A stretch of 64,000 bases of DNA from NCBI GenBank assembly GCA_028583415.1, contig CM053267.1:27018902-27082901 (forward strand), read 5' to 3'. Below the pieces are notes generated by a model. The model saw only the letters and a program-made list of their open reading frames with translations. It was not told the DNA's origin and did not search any database. The DNA comes from Protea cynaroides (lineage: Eukaryota > Streptophyta > Magnoliopsida > Proteales > Proteaceae). Below, piece by piece: positions 1 through 12,772 of the stretch (the first letter of the stretch is position 1; the number at the start of each line of letters is the position of its first letter). The translations under genes and the position numbers were made by a program.

Positions 1-10
1 GAGAACTGGG

Positions 11-2511
11 GACTTCTTAATCTTCAGCGATGAGGACCTCTGCGGATTGGAAGTCCCTCATGATGATGCCATCGTTATCACCTTGCACATCAACGATAGT
101 GGCGTGCATATGATCATGGTGGACACTGGTAGCTCCATGGACATAATATATTGGCAGGCATTCCAACGCATGGAGATACCTCAAGATTGACTCATGCCAG
201 TGGATTACCCATTGATTAGCTTCTCCGGAGACCTCGTTACAGTCAAAGGCTCCCTCTAGCTACTAGCTCCGGCAGTCTTTTACCCCAAGAAGTCACGAGT
301 TCTGATGAACTTCTTGGTCGTTGATGTGCCTTTTTCTTATAATGCTTTACTCGGTCAACCCGAGCTCTGTGCCTTGTGATCTATCCCATCCACATACCAT
401 CTAGTGATAAAATTTTCCACACCCAGGGGTGCAGGAGAGTACAAGACAGACCAGCTGGTCGCCAGAAAGTGTTACTCGGCTGAGTTGACCAATCTCAGAA
501 AACCAGCCCAAGCCTTCCCAATACAATGTGAAGACCTGAGGGATGACCCCAACCAGCGAAGGGGGGCCCCTGTTGAGGACCTTCTCATAGTTCCCCTATA
601 TGAGACGAACCCAAAGAAGACCGTACAGATAGGTTCAACTCTTGAAGAACCATGGAAGATAGAGCTGATCACATTCTTGCACAACAATGCTGGCGTCTTC
701 ACATGGTCAGCATCCGACATGCCGGGCATTTCAAGGGAAGTGGGGGAACATTGCCTGGGCATCAACCCACAATACCACCCTATGCATCAGAAAAAAAATT
801 CATTTGCCCTTGGCAGGTAGAGGCTCATTGATGAAGAGGTCGACAAACTGCTCAAAGCAAACTTTGTGCGGGAGTTCACTTATCTGGAATGGATCTCTAA
901 TATCGTGATGGTCCCTAAAAAAAAAAAAGTAGCGAATTTGCATAGACTTTTCAAACCTAAACAAGGCATGCCCCAAGGATAGCTTCCCTCTCCTGCGCAT
1001 TGACTAATTGATTGTCGCCACAATAGGACATGAGCAGCTCAGCATCATGGACGCCTACTCAAGCTATAACCAGATTCGGATGCACAAGGCTGACGCCAAA
1101 AAATCTGCATTCGTAACCAAAAAAGGTCTGTTCTGCTACGACATCATGCCCTTTGGATTGAAAAACGCCGGTGCAACATACCAATGACTGATGAACAAGG
1201 TTTTCGAGAGGCAGATCAGTCGAAATGTCAAAGAATACATCGATGACATGCTGGTCAAAAGTCTAGCTAGGAGCGACCACCTAAAGGATTTAGATGAAGC
1301 ATTCGGTGTACTCTAACATTACCGCATGTGGCTGAACCCCACCAAGTGTGCCTTCAGTGTCACCTCTGGAAAGTTATTCTGCTTCATGGTCTCTAGCCGT
1401 GGGATAAAGGCTAACCCCGTCAAGATTTCGGCCATATTGGATATGCCAACCCCAACCAGGGGAAAACATATCCAAGAGCTGACGAAAAAGATCGCCGCAC
1501 TAAGTCGTTTCATGTCCAGATCCGTCGATAAGTGCCTACCATTTTTGGAAAACAGAGGGCTCTCAGATGAGAAAGCAGAAGCTCGAAGAATCCTGTCGAA
1601 GTTGACCCACTATGTACTGGATCAGGGTATCCTATACAAGAAAGCTTTCACCTTCCCATTGCTTAGGTGTCTCTGGCCCTCCGATGCAGCCTTAGCAATA
1701 AAGGATGTCCACAAGGGTATCTGCAGCTCACACCTAGGTGGTCGGGCTCTGGTACAGAAGATCCTTAGGCAGGGGTACTACTGGCCCAAGATGCACGAAG
1801 AATGCTTGGATTATGTCAAAAAGTGTGAGAAATGCCAACTGTATGCCCCAGTCCCTTACCTCCCCGCAGCACCTCTGAGGCCGATCTCCTCACCTATCCC
1901 ATTCGTCACATGTGATATGGATATCATGGGACCCTTCCCCCGGCACAATACCAGTGAAAGTATGTCATCGTAGCGGTGGACTACTTCACAAAATGGGTTG
2001 AAGCAGAGGCAGTATCAAGCATCCCTCAGAGTACAATTCAAGAATTCTTCAAAAAAGCAGTCGTCTACCGCTATGGCATCCCCCATATATTAATCACTTA
2101 TGATGGCACACAATTCACCAATAAGGCTTTTGCCTAGTTCTACTCAGTGAACAACATTAACCATAGGCATGGGGCGGTTAAGCACCCCTAGACCAGTAGA
2201 CAAACCGAGTCCACCAATAAAATCCTCATGCAAGGAATTAAGAAACACTTGGAAGGAGCTAAAGGATGATGGTTAGATGAGCTATCACACATTTTATGGG
2301 CAGACCGCATTACCCCCAAGGTAGACATGGGCGAATCACCTTTTATGCTAGCCTTCGAAATAGATGTTGTAATCCCCCTAGAAGTCCATGTGCTTTCCCA
2401 TAGGGTGACGTACTATGATTTCAACAACCAACGATGAAGGCCTACGGGCGAATCTAGATATGCTTAAAGGAGTCCGAGACCAGGCATAGATCAAAATTGT
2501 AGCCCAATAGC
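11..2511 (+). pseudogene. pol: Element R pol, 5' part: protease, RT and most of integrase
   Basis: Protease is seen in frame 2 with VDTGSS at 119-136, the D-T-G active site. In-frame stops follow near 187, 258 and 379. RT comes next, with frameshifts: the MPFGLKNAGATYQ block near 1147-1186 and the catalytic YIDDMLVKS near 1238-1264. The connection ends at SVDKCLPF near 1545 and jumps straight to the linker before integrase, so both RNase H domains are missing. The integrase zinc-binding region (YYWPKMHEECLDYVKKCEKC, about 1780-1840) is followed by the core, with YFTKWVEAEA near 1985 and several stops. The frame is interrupted by element O at 2512. It cannot make a working polyprotein. Confidence 0.85.
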
Positions 2512-3565
2512 TATAAGCACTCCATTTTTTCTATCCCCAGCATAAGTGAATCCACATGATAAGTTTTCGACTTTTAACCCAAGGGTTTGTGATTTTTTAA
2601 TGAACCCCACAGTAGGGTCATAGGCTATTACTTACTTGGATGTATAGGTCATGAAATTATCTTCAAAATGAGACCAGAATCATCAAATTTTGACATCAAA
2701 CAAGGAAGGTATCACAGTTTGAAAGTGTAGGGGCATTTACGCAATTATCGTATTATGCATGCATTATCATTTAAACTTCAAATCATCATATCTTGATCAT
2801 CCGATATCGGAATCATATGATTCAAGTACCAATATTCCTTATTTTCAGTTCTTTTCAAAGTGAATGTGAAAAAATCCCGGGTAGAGGTCACTAGTGGGTC
2901 CCATGCAAGCTTTCATGAAAAATTATCGATAGAACTTCAATGCTTCATATCTTTGTCGTTCTACGTCCGATTCAGATGATTCAAAGGCCATTATTCTTCA
3001 TTTGTGGTGTTCTGTAAAGTGGACGTGAAAAATTCGATAAAGAAATCTCTGAAGGGTCCCATGTAATATTACATGTCGAAATGATCGTTTAATATTTGAA
3101 AATTCATATTTTGGTCACCCCACATCTAAATCAGGTGATTTCAGTTTCAATATGTTCCATTTTTAGTACTCTACAAAGTGGACGTAAAGGATTTCAGGCA
3201 GAAGTCTCCAAAGGATCCCATGCAGAATGGTTAGCCAAATTATCGTAAAATGGCCTGCTTAAACTTCAGAAATTCATAAATTGGCCATTTTATTTCTAAA
3301 TGAGGTGATTCAAGTTCTAATATTCTTCATTTTTAGTGTTCTACAAAGTGAACGTAGAAAATTTGGGATAGAGGCTATCGAAAAATTCCATGTGGAATGG
3401 CGGTCGAAATGGACTATGAAATGATAGAAGAAGTCAACTTTGGTCCAAACCTAGATCAACCGACTTAGTCCAACTCAGCCCGGCCTAGCTCAGACCAGTC
3501 TGAACCAAGTCACGTCGACCCATATGCATGTATATATATAATATACATATGTCTTATAGGTATAT

Positions 3566-3632
<67 letters not shown>

Positions 3633-3650
3633 TATTTATATATATTATAT
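3566..3650. repeat. (TA)n microsatellite in the 5' LTR of element O
   Basis: Almost pure alternating T and A, with a few TTA and TAT interruptions. The 3' LTR has an equivalent but longer tract at 38061-38204. Confidence 0.95.
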
Positions 3651-3700
3651 AGACAGGGAGAAGAGACCGTGGATAAGGAGAAAAGGAAAGAAAGGAAGAA

Positions 3701-3745
<45 letters not shown>

Positions 3746-4390
3746 AAAAATAAAAAGGAAAGAAAGGAAGGAAGAAGAGAAGGAAAGAAAAGAAAAAAGG
3801 AAAGAATGAGAGAGAAGTCGAGAAGAAGAAGAGAAAGGAAGAAGAGAAGGAAAGAAAAGAAAAAAAAGGAAAGAATGAGAGAGAAGCCGAGAAGAAGAAA
3901 AGGAAGGAAGAAGAGAAGGAAAGAAAAGAAGAGGAAGGAAGAAGAGAAGGAAAGAAAAGAAGAGAAGGAAAGAAAAGAAAAAAAAGGAAAGAGAGAAAGG
4001 AAAAAAAAAACGTGGAAGGGAGGGAGATTTTCTAGAAGGAGTAAGGAGAAAAGGAAAGAAAAAAAGAAGGAAATAAGAGGAAAAGGAAAGAGAGAAAGAG
4101 AAAACGTGAGGAGGAAGGAAGAGTTTTTCTAAAAGAAGAGAGAAGAGGGGAAAAATCGTGAGAGAAAAGAGAGAAAAAAGAGAGACGCCGAGAGAGGGAG
4201 GGAGGATTTTCTAAAAAGAAGAAAGAAGAAGGGAGAGAAAGAAGAGAGAAAAGAAAAAAAAAAGAAAAAAATAGAAAAGGAGAGAGAGCCGTGAGAAGAA
4301 AGAAAACGAAGAAAAGAAAAAGAAGAGGAAGAAGAAGAAGGCAGAGAGTTAGAGAAGAAAGGAGCAGAGAAGAGGAGGAGGAGGATTCAT
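3651..4390 (+). repeat. Purine-only-like tract (GA/GGAAA-rich) in the 5' LTR of element O
   Basis: About 740 bases are almost all A and G on the plus strand, built from short phrases such as GGAAGAAGAGAAGGAAAGAA repeated with variation. Long Lys/Glu/Arg-rich frames here are low-complexity artefacts. The matching tract in the 3' LTR is 38205-39045. Confidence 0.95.
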
Positions 4391-7247
4391 CTTCATAAAT
4401 ATTGATACAATCTCCAAAAAAATCCTACATCAAAGGTTTCGTTCCATTTGAGCACAAGGTTGGTACCCTAAAACAAATTTAGTGGTCTTTTGAAGGTTTG
4501 AATGTTGATTTTACTTGAAAAGACTCATTTTCATTAAATCTCGATCAAGAATGCCATATTGCATGCATGTTGATGTTACGATGCTCATGTCTAATATTTT
4601 TATGAATAATTTGTTTAAATTATTCGATGATGAAGATTTGAGTGCTATATGATGATTTTTGATGTTTTTGATAAATTATACAAAGTGGATTTCTGATATG
4701 AAATTTTTAGATTTAGAATCCAAATTTGGGACGTGTATCTCATGTGGTTTTGTTAAGATTTTGAAGCCCAAATTTTTATTGGATTCTCTCTGATATGTCA
4801 GAAGACTCCCCTAGAAATTTTGTTCCATTTGGAATTGGAAAGTTTCATAAAAAAAAATCTCCATTGGCATTGCTGCCTTACTCAGGTATAATGCAATCCC
4901 CTATCAGAAAATCTCTAGAAAAGGGTCGTATGTTCATAATTAGAAAAATAACTTCATACAAAATTTTTAGATGAGGAAGTATTCTAAAAAGTGGCACTAG
5001 TTTTGGATTTTTTTTTTAATTTTTCATTGAATTGATATTGATTTTTGAAGTGCATAATTCTCGGTTTTTGAATCTGTTAGGATATACTGATTGACATGAT
5101 TGAAAAATATCTTTTTCACAATGAAAATGTTCTGTTTTCACTTGTTCTTCTGGATGAAATTTTAGATCTATCAATTATCTATATGGAAATATGTTTTGAT
5201 TTAATTTTCATTAAGTATGTGATTTTATACGGAATTTATGATGCAACTGGTCAAAAATCTGGAACAGACTTGACCAGTGTACATATCCAGTCTTATAGCA
5301 TTCATTTGACCTGATTTCGTCCCATGTTGGGATTAGATGATTTGAGACAAAAGTTAACTTTCTAAATCTTATTTCTAAGGATATGTTTTGAGGTTAATTC
5401 TGATATATTTAGGTCTCCATATGCCCATTATGGTACAGGGTGACAAAATTTGTCACCATGCATGTGCACTGAATTGTGAAATATTTTTTTACCCATATGT
5501 GTTCTCTGTTGGGATTCGACCCCTTCAGATGAAATGTAGCATGTCAAGTCATCTTTTTGTAAAAATAAATAAGGCTTAATTTGAGTTACAGAGGACCTAC
5601 TTATGATCATTTTGGTGTAATATGATAGAATTTGAAATTAGTTCATAGTTTATGCAATACTTGAAACTTTGTGTGACAATTTTGACATTTTTGAGTTATT
5701 ATTTATTTCAAATGTCTTCATAAAAGTTACAATACTTTCAAAAAACTTCTTGACCATATGTTTTTTGATAATTTTGGATTTTTAAAAAGGTTTCATCGAT
5801 GTCTCATTCACTGTAATATGCAATTGATTGCTTGATTGATTTGGTGAATTCTACTATGTTTGATTGCATACTTGCTACATTTAGAGTGTCCACATGCCAA
5901 ATTTGGATAAATGGCCACATTTAGAGTACTCACATGCTTTGTTTGGATTGCTCATATACCATGTTTGCTATATCTATGTGTTGCTATATTTGGTAGAATA
6001 AATAGATTTTTTTGCCATATTTAGCAATATCTTGATAATTACCATAGTTAGACATGCCATGTTTAGACTTGCCATGTTTAAAATATAGTATAGTAAGTTT
6101 TACCATGTTTAAATAGATTTTTATGGTATCATATGCCATGTTAGGGAGATTTTTATAATCTTGCTATATATTGTGTTAGTTACCGTAAATATCATACATG
6201 CCATGCTTAGATAGAATATTTTATTTATGACAATAACTTCATTTTTTGCAACACCCTAGTTGAACTGCCATGTATGCACACTTCTAGAAGACAATCTAGG
6301 CGTGGGGACATGCATTTAGGCACCCATATTCTTGGGAAGGGTATAATGGGAAATAATAAAAATCTTAATAAAGAAAGAGAATGTTTTGCCAAACCTTCCA
6401 AAATTAGAGCTTAGGATGAAAAGGGTAGTTCAGATCGATTTTTGCCCCTCAGCATATCCTAAACCTATAATAGGTTCTAAGTCCTAGAACTTAGAATATG
6501 TTCTAAATCCTTAACCTAGAACAGGTTATTCCATCATTTCGAATTACGTGGATTCTGATTCTTAAGGCAAACCCTAGGATACGTAGGCTATTTGGGAGAA
6601 TCCCAAAATTTGGACCCACACCTTAGTCCACTCAAACTATCATAGATCCACTAGGATATCCATTCACATTCCAATCCAGAAAGGGTTATCCACATTTTGA
6701 CCCAAATAGGGTTATCCACATTCCAACCCAGAAAGGGTTACCATTCTTAAATCCACTAGGAGTATCTATCAGTTCGTATGGACTATCCAGATCCTAACCT
6801 ATAGGGTTTCTCAGCCTTTCAAGCATAAACTTCAACTTGAACAATGAACTTAATCAAGCACAAGCATAAATCATAGCCATATACTTTAATCACACCTGAA
6901 CTACGATGGTGAACCTGATTTTCGGAATAATTCTGTGATACGTAGGCAATCTGATGGATACAGATTTGATTCAATGATATCAAACCACTTGGTTTGATTC
7001 GATTTAATAGATAGAGTCTAGCATAGGAATGGTATAGGAGACCAATTTTGATCGGGCGGTTTGGGTTCCTAACCCCTTTCCATAATCTTTACCTGACGCT
7101 TACCCAATCTTTGATGGACCAGAAATCCAATCTAAGGGTCGTGAGTCAATCGAATCTTACCTTAAAGTGAGATTTCACATTTCTAAGGGCCTAGACCTTA
7201 ATCTAGGTGGCGACTTCCAAACTAAATTACAATCTTTGTCCTCACAA

Positions 7248-7260
7248 TGGTGACTCCACT
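7248..7260 (+). other. Primer-binding site of element O
   Basis: TGGTGACTCCACT starts two bases after the 5' LTR end (7246). It closely resembles the tRNA-Arg-type primer site (TGGCGACTCCACTGGGG) known in Tat/Ogre elements. Similarity stops after 13 bases. Confidence 0.75.
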
Positions 7261-8334
7261 AGATATAAACGTCAAACTCCTAAATGAAAACTTTCCTTGT
7301 ATGAATTAGATGCTAGCTCTTAGGATACTATATTTATGCTTGTATAATATTTTTTGGGGGGGAATGGGTTCAGTCACACATTCTTGCGAGTAGCCGAATC
7401 GGGTCCCATGCATATGAAACAGCTTGCTGGGCGAAACACACAACCTTGGCCTGTACTTTGTGAGATCACGACTGGCGAGCAGTCTCTAATGAGCGTTTCT
7501 TGGGTCCACCTGGGAATGCGTTATGCTACTCCACGTCGCATGATTTTTGCAACATAGTATATAAAGGGATTGGGGGCCCATTATTCATCGTGCATTCGGT
7601 GATAGGTTACCCTGTCCTTGTCAAGGTGGCCTTTTTTGTCCTAACCCAGATTGTAGCCCAATGTTTGTTATTTTTGGTTCATCCCTGAACCAACCTAGTA
7701 AAATCTTGCTTAACCATGACATCCATGCTCGAGACGTCGAATTCTGCCCTTTTTTGTCCTCGAATGGTCTGTATGTTAGAATCTACACGATGAGCATCTT
7801 GAACTCTCATCCATTGGGAGTATGAGGTATGTATACACCTGTTCTACATCATAGTAGACGGTCACTATACACCCTCCATTAAGTAAGCTCGATGTGTCGA
7901 ATCTCTCATTGTTAACACATCGATTTTGAAAAATGAGCAGAAAATCCCTGTCAAGACAAAGATACCATGGTCAAGAAGAAATTTACTAGTTTGTTCCTCT
8001 ATGAACCACTTTTGCTAACCGTCCCTAATAAGGACAACAGATTAATATATCCATTTCAATTTCATTGAAATTCGATAACCCAAGTGGCCATACCTTGGTA
8101 CCACTGATTATCCATTTTTGGAATCACGAGGTCCCAAGACTGAACACATGGCTTAATCAAATTCAATTAAATTGACTTGGATAATGTTTATCCAATTACC
8201 CTTATGAAGGAGCTAACTCTTGTTTGGTTGAGTCATCCTTAATTGTGCTTGTGACTTCTTTCCACTCCCGTCATCCTATAGTCCTAATATTTATCACTTT
8301 TGGGTTCTTTTTTGGTACAAGTCAAGGAGTCAGC
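7261..8334 (+). other. Untranslated leader of element O, no gene seen
   Basis: About 1.07 kb between the primer site and the first gag-like frame. I found only short frames, none resembling the extra ORF1 that some Ogre elements carry upstream of gag. No tandem repeat is obvious. Confidence 0.6.
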
Positions 8335-9893
8335 CTAAACCACAACCATTTCTACCTCTTGGACAAGGGATCCCATTACTGGGAGATTGTCTAGTGTGTA
8401 CACACCAGAGCCAATTAGTCCCACCTCAACCACATCAACTGAATCAATGGCTAATGGATCAAACCAAGTCTCGATCGCTATGGATGCCAGGATGGAAAAG
8501 ATGGAGGAGACCATGGGGGTGATAGCTGCCATGGTAAGGGACATACAATTGCAATTGCAGGCTCAAGGGTCGACCTCTTAAGGATAAATATGGTATCCCC
8601 ACAAGGATTGGGTACCCCTAACCCAGCTGTGTCAAAATTCTTCATAAACCCAATATTTGAAGATGTGGAGGGTGTCATACCCTAGAAACAATCAATCATT
8701 TAGGCGACCCCTGTAACCAAGAAATTAAGGGAAGAAGATAGCCCATATGGCGATAGGCTGAGTCAAGTGGAAAAAATACTGAGGGGCATGAAAGGAGTAG
8801 AAAGTCAAATCATTGATTTTGAAGGATTATGCTTCTTTCCAGAAACTAAGTTGCCTCCCAAGTTTAAATGGACCACTAAGAAATTTGATGGGACAGGTGA
8901 CCCCATGACCCACTTAAGATCATTCATGGGCTTATTGAAGCAAGGCTAAGGGTTTACTAATGATCAGTTAGGACAAGCATTCCAATTATCATTTACGGGC
9001 GGGGCTCATCGATGGTTGATGAATCTAAACCCATCATAGATACATTCATGGTCAGACATCACCAAAGCATTTATCAGTTTCTATTCCTATAACACAGAGA
9101 TAGAGACCCACCATAGGCAATTGGAAACCATGGTCCAAGCACCGGAAGAGACATTCACGGCCTATTTAATTTGGTTCAGAAGTGTAGCAACAAAGCTTTG
9201 GGATCAATCTTCCAAAAGAGATCAAGTACAGATAATGATGAGTGGCTTAAGTGGGCCATATAAGACATACATCTTTGGCCAGGCCATCCTATCATTCGAA
9301 GGGCTTGTGGTTACAGGACAACAAGTAGAGGACGCCATAACTCAGGGAGACATATTACCAGGAAAACAGAAAGGTCAGAAAGGGCTTCGAATAGAAGGGC
9401 ATACCTACCATGAAATTCAGGGAATCAATCAGCAAAGCAAGTAGCTAATACCAATTCTGAGCCATTGATCTTGGGAAGTTCAAGTTATACCCCACCACCG
9501 CAAGCAAGACCAAGGAGATAGTTCATGGATTTGGGGATGACCCGATCCAAGGCTCTGGATAAATTGATACAAGCTAAGAAATTGATAGTGCTTGACCCTC
9601 GTCCGCCTCTAAGTCCTCTTCCATCGAATTTTCGCATGGACCTATTCCGGAAGTACCACAATCAACATGGGCACAATACAGACAATTGCCACACATTAAG
9701 GCATGCCATACAGGATCTATTGGATTCTGGTAAATTTAAGGTCCAACCCAGGCAAGTGTCGGTGGCAAATAATCCCCTCCCTCACCACAGTGTCAATTTC
9801 ATAGAATGGGGAGATGAGCCCTTGGACCTTATTCCCATCATGGAAATACCCGAAGGAGAAGCAGTATGGCTGTCAGATCTGGTGACGAAGTAA
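8335..9893 (+). pseudogene. gag: Element O gag (decayed)
   Basis: Gag forms the particle. A Ser/Thr/Pro-rich N-terminal part with a short helical segment (8387-8581) is followed, in another frame, by the gag core. The core runs from LPPKFKWTTKKFDGTGDPMTHL (about 8845-8915) through FQLSFTGGAHRWL to LETMVQAPEETFTAYLIWFR (9124-9180), with in-frame stops at about 8947 and 9040. A third frame (9525-9893) holds KYHNQHGHNTDNCHTLRHAI, a His/Cys zinc-knuckle-like motif typical of this lineage just before protease. At least two frameshifts and two stops break the gene. Confidence 0.82.
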
Positions 9894-11239
9894 ACATGTT
9901 GGGTAGCCATCAAGAAGAAGAAGAAGAGTATGATTTTTATTTCCCTGAAGATTCATCATACCCAATAGCACAAGCACAACAGGAAGAAAAAGAAGAACCA
10001 TTCATCATCTACCTCTCAGATGAGGAAACAGAGATAAATCAAGTTGGCAACCGTTTCCTTGAGATAGAATTCATATTCTCGAAGGATGAGCAAGAAATAG
10101 CAGAAACCAGAATAGGGAAGAACTATAAACCATCTCACTTGATGGTAAATGATCTGGCCCAACCCGTGAGAGAGAAAGGTAAAGGACCTGCCAACCAACC
10201 AGAGCCTCCAAATCTGGTATTAAAACAATTACAAAAGACCCAAGCTAACGTGTCCATTTGGGAGCTTCTGGTGGCTTCCAAGGTCCACAAGGATGCAGGA
10301 CTGAAATCTCTAGCAAGCATTCAGGTCCCAGTTTCAATGGATGGAGAAGAACTAGCTATGCTAGTAGGAGGCAGATATGTTGTTAATGTAATTATTTTTG
10401 GAGATGCCGATCTTCCTCAAGGAGGTAAGGATCACATACAGGCTTTACATATTACCATCGGATGTCGGGGCAAGAGCATTTTCCAAGTCCTGGTTGATAA
10501 TGGGTCAGCTTTGAATGTATTCCCTTTTCGTACCTTCAAGCATCTAGACTTCAACGAATCAGAGTTGAAACCTTCAGATATGACCATCAAGGCGTATGAA
10601 AATATCGAAAGGGCTATATTGGGTGTCTTCACAGTGCCAATTCAAGTAGGATTGGCTGAATTTGAAATGGAGTTCCAAGTCATTGAAATTTTGGCCTCAT
10701 TTAGCATGCTTTTAGGCAGGCCTTGGATCCATCAGGTCAATGCAGTGGCATTTACCTTGTATCAGAAGGTTAAATTCATTCACAAGGGTACCATTGTGAC
10801 AATACACGCGGACTCTGCAGCCGTGAACACATTGGCCACTGGACAGAATAGTGAAGAGTCACAAGGGGATACTAGGCAAGATTTCTCTCTCGGAGGGTTC
10901 CAGGTTGGCAACATCCTAGCCACAACTGAGCCAGATCCTACAGGTACACATCTGCCTTTTTTATTTTGTCAATTACTTAACATGCTCTATTTTCCAGGTA
11001 TGGGCCTTGGTTCCCACCAACATGGTAATGTCACTTTCTTATCTCTATTGGTTAATGAGTATAGATTTGGACTGGGGAATACCCCCACTAAAGGGGATCT
11101 GAAAGTAATCAAGCAAAATCAGAGAGGAGCTGACGAAAGATTTTGGAAGCTCAAGAGGATGAAATACAAGCATAGTAGTCAGTATGGTAACAGCACAATA
11201 AGAGCATCAAACAGAGCTAGTGGGGACTGGCGACCCTAA
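9866..11239 (+). CDS. Element O protease region with G-patch (457-codon open frame)
   Basis: This is the longest intact frame of element O. The N-terminal about 70 residues are acidic. A conserved block (IWELLVASKVHKDAGLKSL, about residues 132-150) precedes the retropepsin domain. The active site reads D-N-G-S at residues 211-214. Asn at the second position is usual for Tat/Ogre proteases, from memory. The flap and LLGRPWIH motif follow near residues 282-289. PGMGLGSHQHG near residue 377 is a G-patch core, a glycine-rich RNA-binding motif known at the C-terminus of proteases in this lineage. The frame overlaps the end of gag by 28 bases in another frame. RT lies downstream in a different frame, so the polyprotein is no longer continuous. 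Confidence 0.8.
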   Translation: MAVRSGDEVNMLGSHQEEEEEYDFYFPEDSSYPIAQAQQEEKEEPFIIYLSDEETEINQVGNRFLEIEFIFSKDEQEIAETRIGKNYKPSHLMVNDLAQPVREKGKGPANQPEPPNLVLKQLQKTQANVSIWELLVASKVHKDAGLKSLASIQVPVSMDGEELAMLVGGRYVVNVIIFGDADLPQGGKDHIQALHITIGCRGKSIFQVLVDNGSALNVFPFRTFKHLDFNESELKPSDMTIKAYENIERAILGVFTVPIQVGLAEFEMEFQVIEILASFSMLLGRPWIHQVNAVAFTLYQKVKFIHKGTIVTIHADSAAVNTLATGQNSEESQGDTRQDFSLGGFQVGNILATTEPDPTGTHLPFLFCQLLNMLYFPGMGLGSHQHGNVTFLSLLVNEYRFGLGNTPTKGDLKVIKQNQRGADERFWKLKRMKYKHSSQYGNSTIRASNRASGDWRP

Positions 11240-12486
11240 AGAACAGATGAAGCAGTCTATCAAGAAATATCTGAGGGGTTGTACAATGTGCTAAACATAC
11301 AGTTTTCGAAGACCCTCAATGGGTATTTTGTTAAAGAAGGAGAAGATAACATTTACTATGGATTTTTAGAACCTTGGTTCAATGCCCACCTTCAAAAGCA
11401 AGTACCTAGGTTTGAAATATTCCATGATTGTACTTTTGACTAGGAAGAGCTCGAGCAAGCCAAGATCCAATAGCAAAGCAAGGAGCAGAAATCCGAGACA
11501 AGAGGTGATCAACATCAGTAACCTGTTCGATGACGATCAAGTGATGACGCTCACCGGTGAAGATCAAGATAGGAGTCCCGATATACAACAATTCACCCTA
11601 CCCATCAACGGAATAATCCCCAATTGGAGTTGTTATGATAATTTTGTTTACCAAAAGGGTTGCCATGTAATCCACATATTATGACTATGTCTGAGCCTAG
11701 GGTCCTTAAGTCTTTAGGTAAGATTGAGTCCTTTTCATGTTTTGAGTTTGTTCCACTAGGAACCTTTTCCTCTGTACCTCTGCTTTTGAATATGAATAAA
11801 GATGAAGTTTTGAATTACAATGCGTCTACTTCTTTCTTTCCTTCTCCTTTTAACTCTAACTTTGAAAATGATGAGAATGATAAACCATCTCCTGAAATAT
11901 TACAATCCATCCAAGCCTCAGAGGAGAAGAAGGCTCAACCTGTCAGTGAAGACTTCAAAATAATTAACCTCGGCTCAGCAGAGCAACCTCGAGAGATAAA
12001 GATCGGTGCTACCTTGACGGAAGAAGAAGCCAAACAAATGACAGAATTACTGATGGAGTTCCAAGAAGTATTTGCCTGGTCTTATGAAGATATGTCCGGC
12101 ATAGACCTTGAAGTTGTACAACATAAGATACCTTTGGTTTCAAATGCAAGGCCATATAAGCAGAAGCTGAAGCGGTTAAGGCCTGAATGGACCCTCAAGG
12201 TTAAAGAAGATATCATGAAGCAGTTTGACGCAGGATTCCTAGAGGTCACGAAGTACCCAGAGTGGCTAGCAAATGTGGTCATTGTCCCTAAAAAGGATGG
12301 AAGACTAAGGGTGTGCATTGATTACAAAAATCTGAATAAGGCTAGCCCCAAAGATGATTTTTCAACATTGCAAATCATGCTCTTTTGTCCTTCATGGATG
12401 GATTTTCAGAGTATAATCAGATAAAGTTGGCACTTGAAGACAAGGAGAAAACCGCTTTCATAACAGACTGGGGCACCTATTGTTAC
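11240..12486 (+). pseudogene. pol: Element O linker and N-terminal RT
   Basis: The stretch 11240-11660 reads as a decayed linker in several frames. A better frame (11660-12424) carries the conserved pre-RT region (INLGSAEQPREIKIGATLTE, about 11965-12020) and RT fingers and palm: FAWSYEDMSGID, then WLANVVIVPKKDGRLRVCIDY (about 12262-12325). Near 12355 the sequence loses a segment and changes frame. FMDGFSEYNQIKLALEDKEKTAF continues to the insertion point at 12486. A solo LTR then splits the RT. Confidence 0.82.
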
Positions 12487-12772
12487 TGTCATACCCCAAT
12501 TCTGGCTGAACCAGAAGTGTGAGTGAACCGTCAATGAACCAACAGTTCACACCAGGATCTCAATAAGACCATGTCCACTCATACAAACCATTGCACATAA
12601 CCACAATCAGAATATAATAAATACAGCAAAAGTTTTAAATAAAATGAACTGAGTAATCTATTGATAAACTTAAATAAAATATTCAATTATTCAAATTCTC
12701 AAAACTTAAATAAATATCTTTACATCACTGTATTTCCAACCGAAAATAATTAGAACAAATTAAAATCAAATC

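Larger units (their letters stand above)
2512..7246 (+). repeat. Element O 5' LTR (4735 bp)
   Basis: It aligns by eye along its whole length with 37072-41926. The first dinucleotide is TA instead of TG, a point change. From left to right it holds a unique upstream part with several diverged repeats of a 'TGTTCTACAAAGTGAACGT' phrase (2850-3360), a TA microsatellite, a long purine tract, an AT-rich part, a run of CCATGTTTAGA-like repeats (5880-6215) and repeats of a GGGTTATCCACATT phrase (6640-6780). No convincing TATA box could be separated from the TA tract. The LTR contains no credible gene. Confidence 0.92.

Noticed and set aside
3528..4132. Long Lys/Glu/Arg-rich frames of 93 and 108 codons
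   Set aside because: They are translations of the TA and purine tracts. Period and composition follow the repeat, and the 3' LTR copy differs in frame and length.
10941..10998. A possible 58-bp intron (GTACAC to TTCCAG) between protease and RT of element O, like the Ogre intron
   Set aside because: The frame is open through it and the G-patch reads naturally across, so an intron is not needed; it is also very short for a plant intron.
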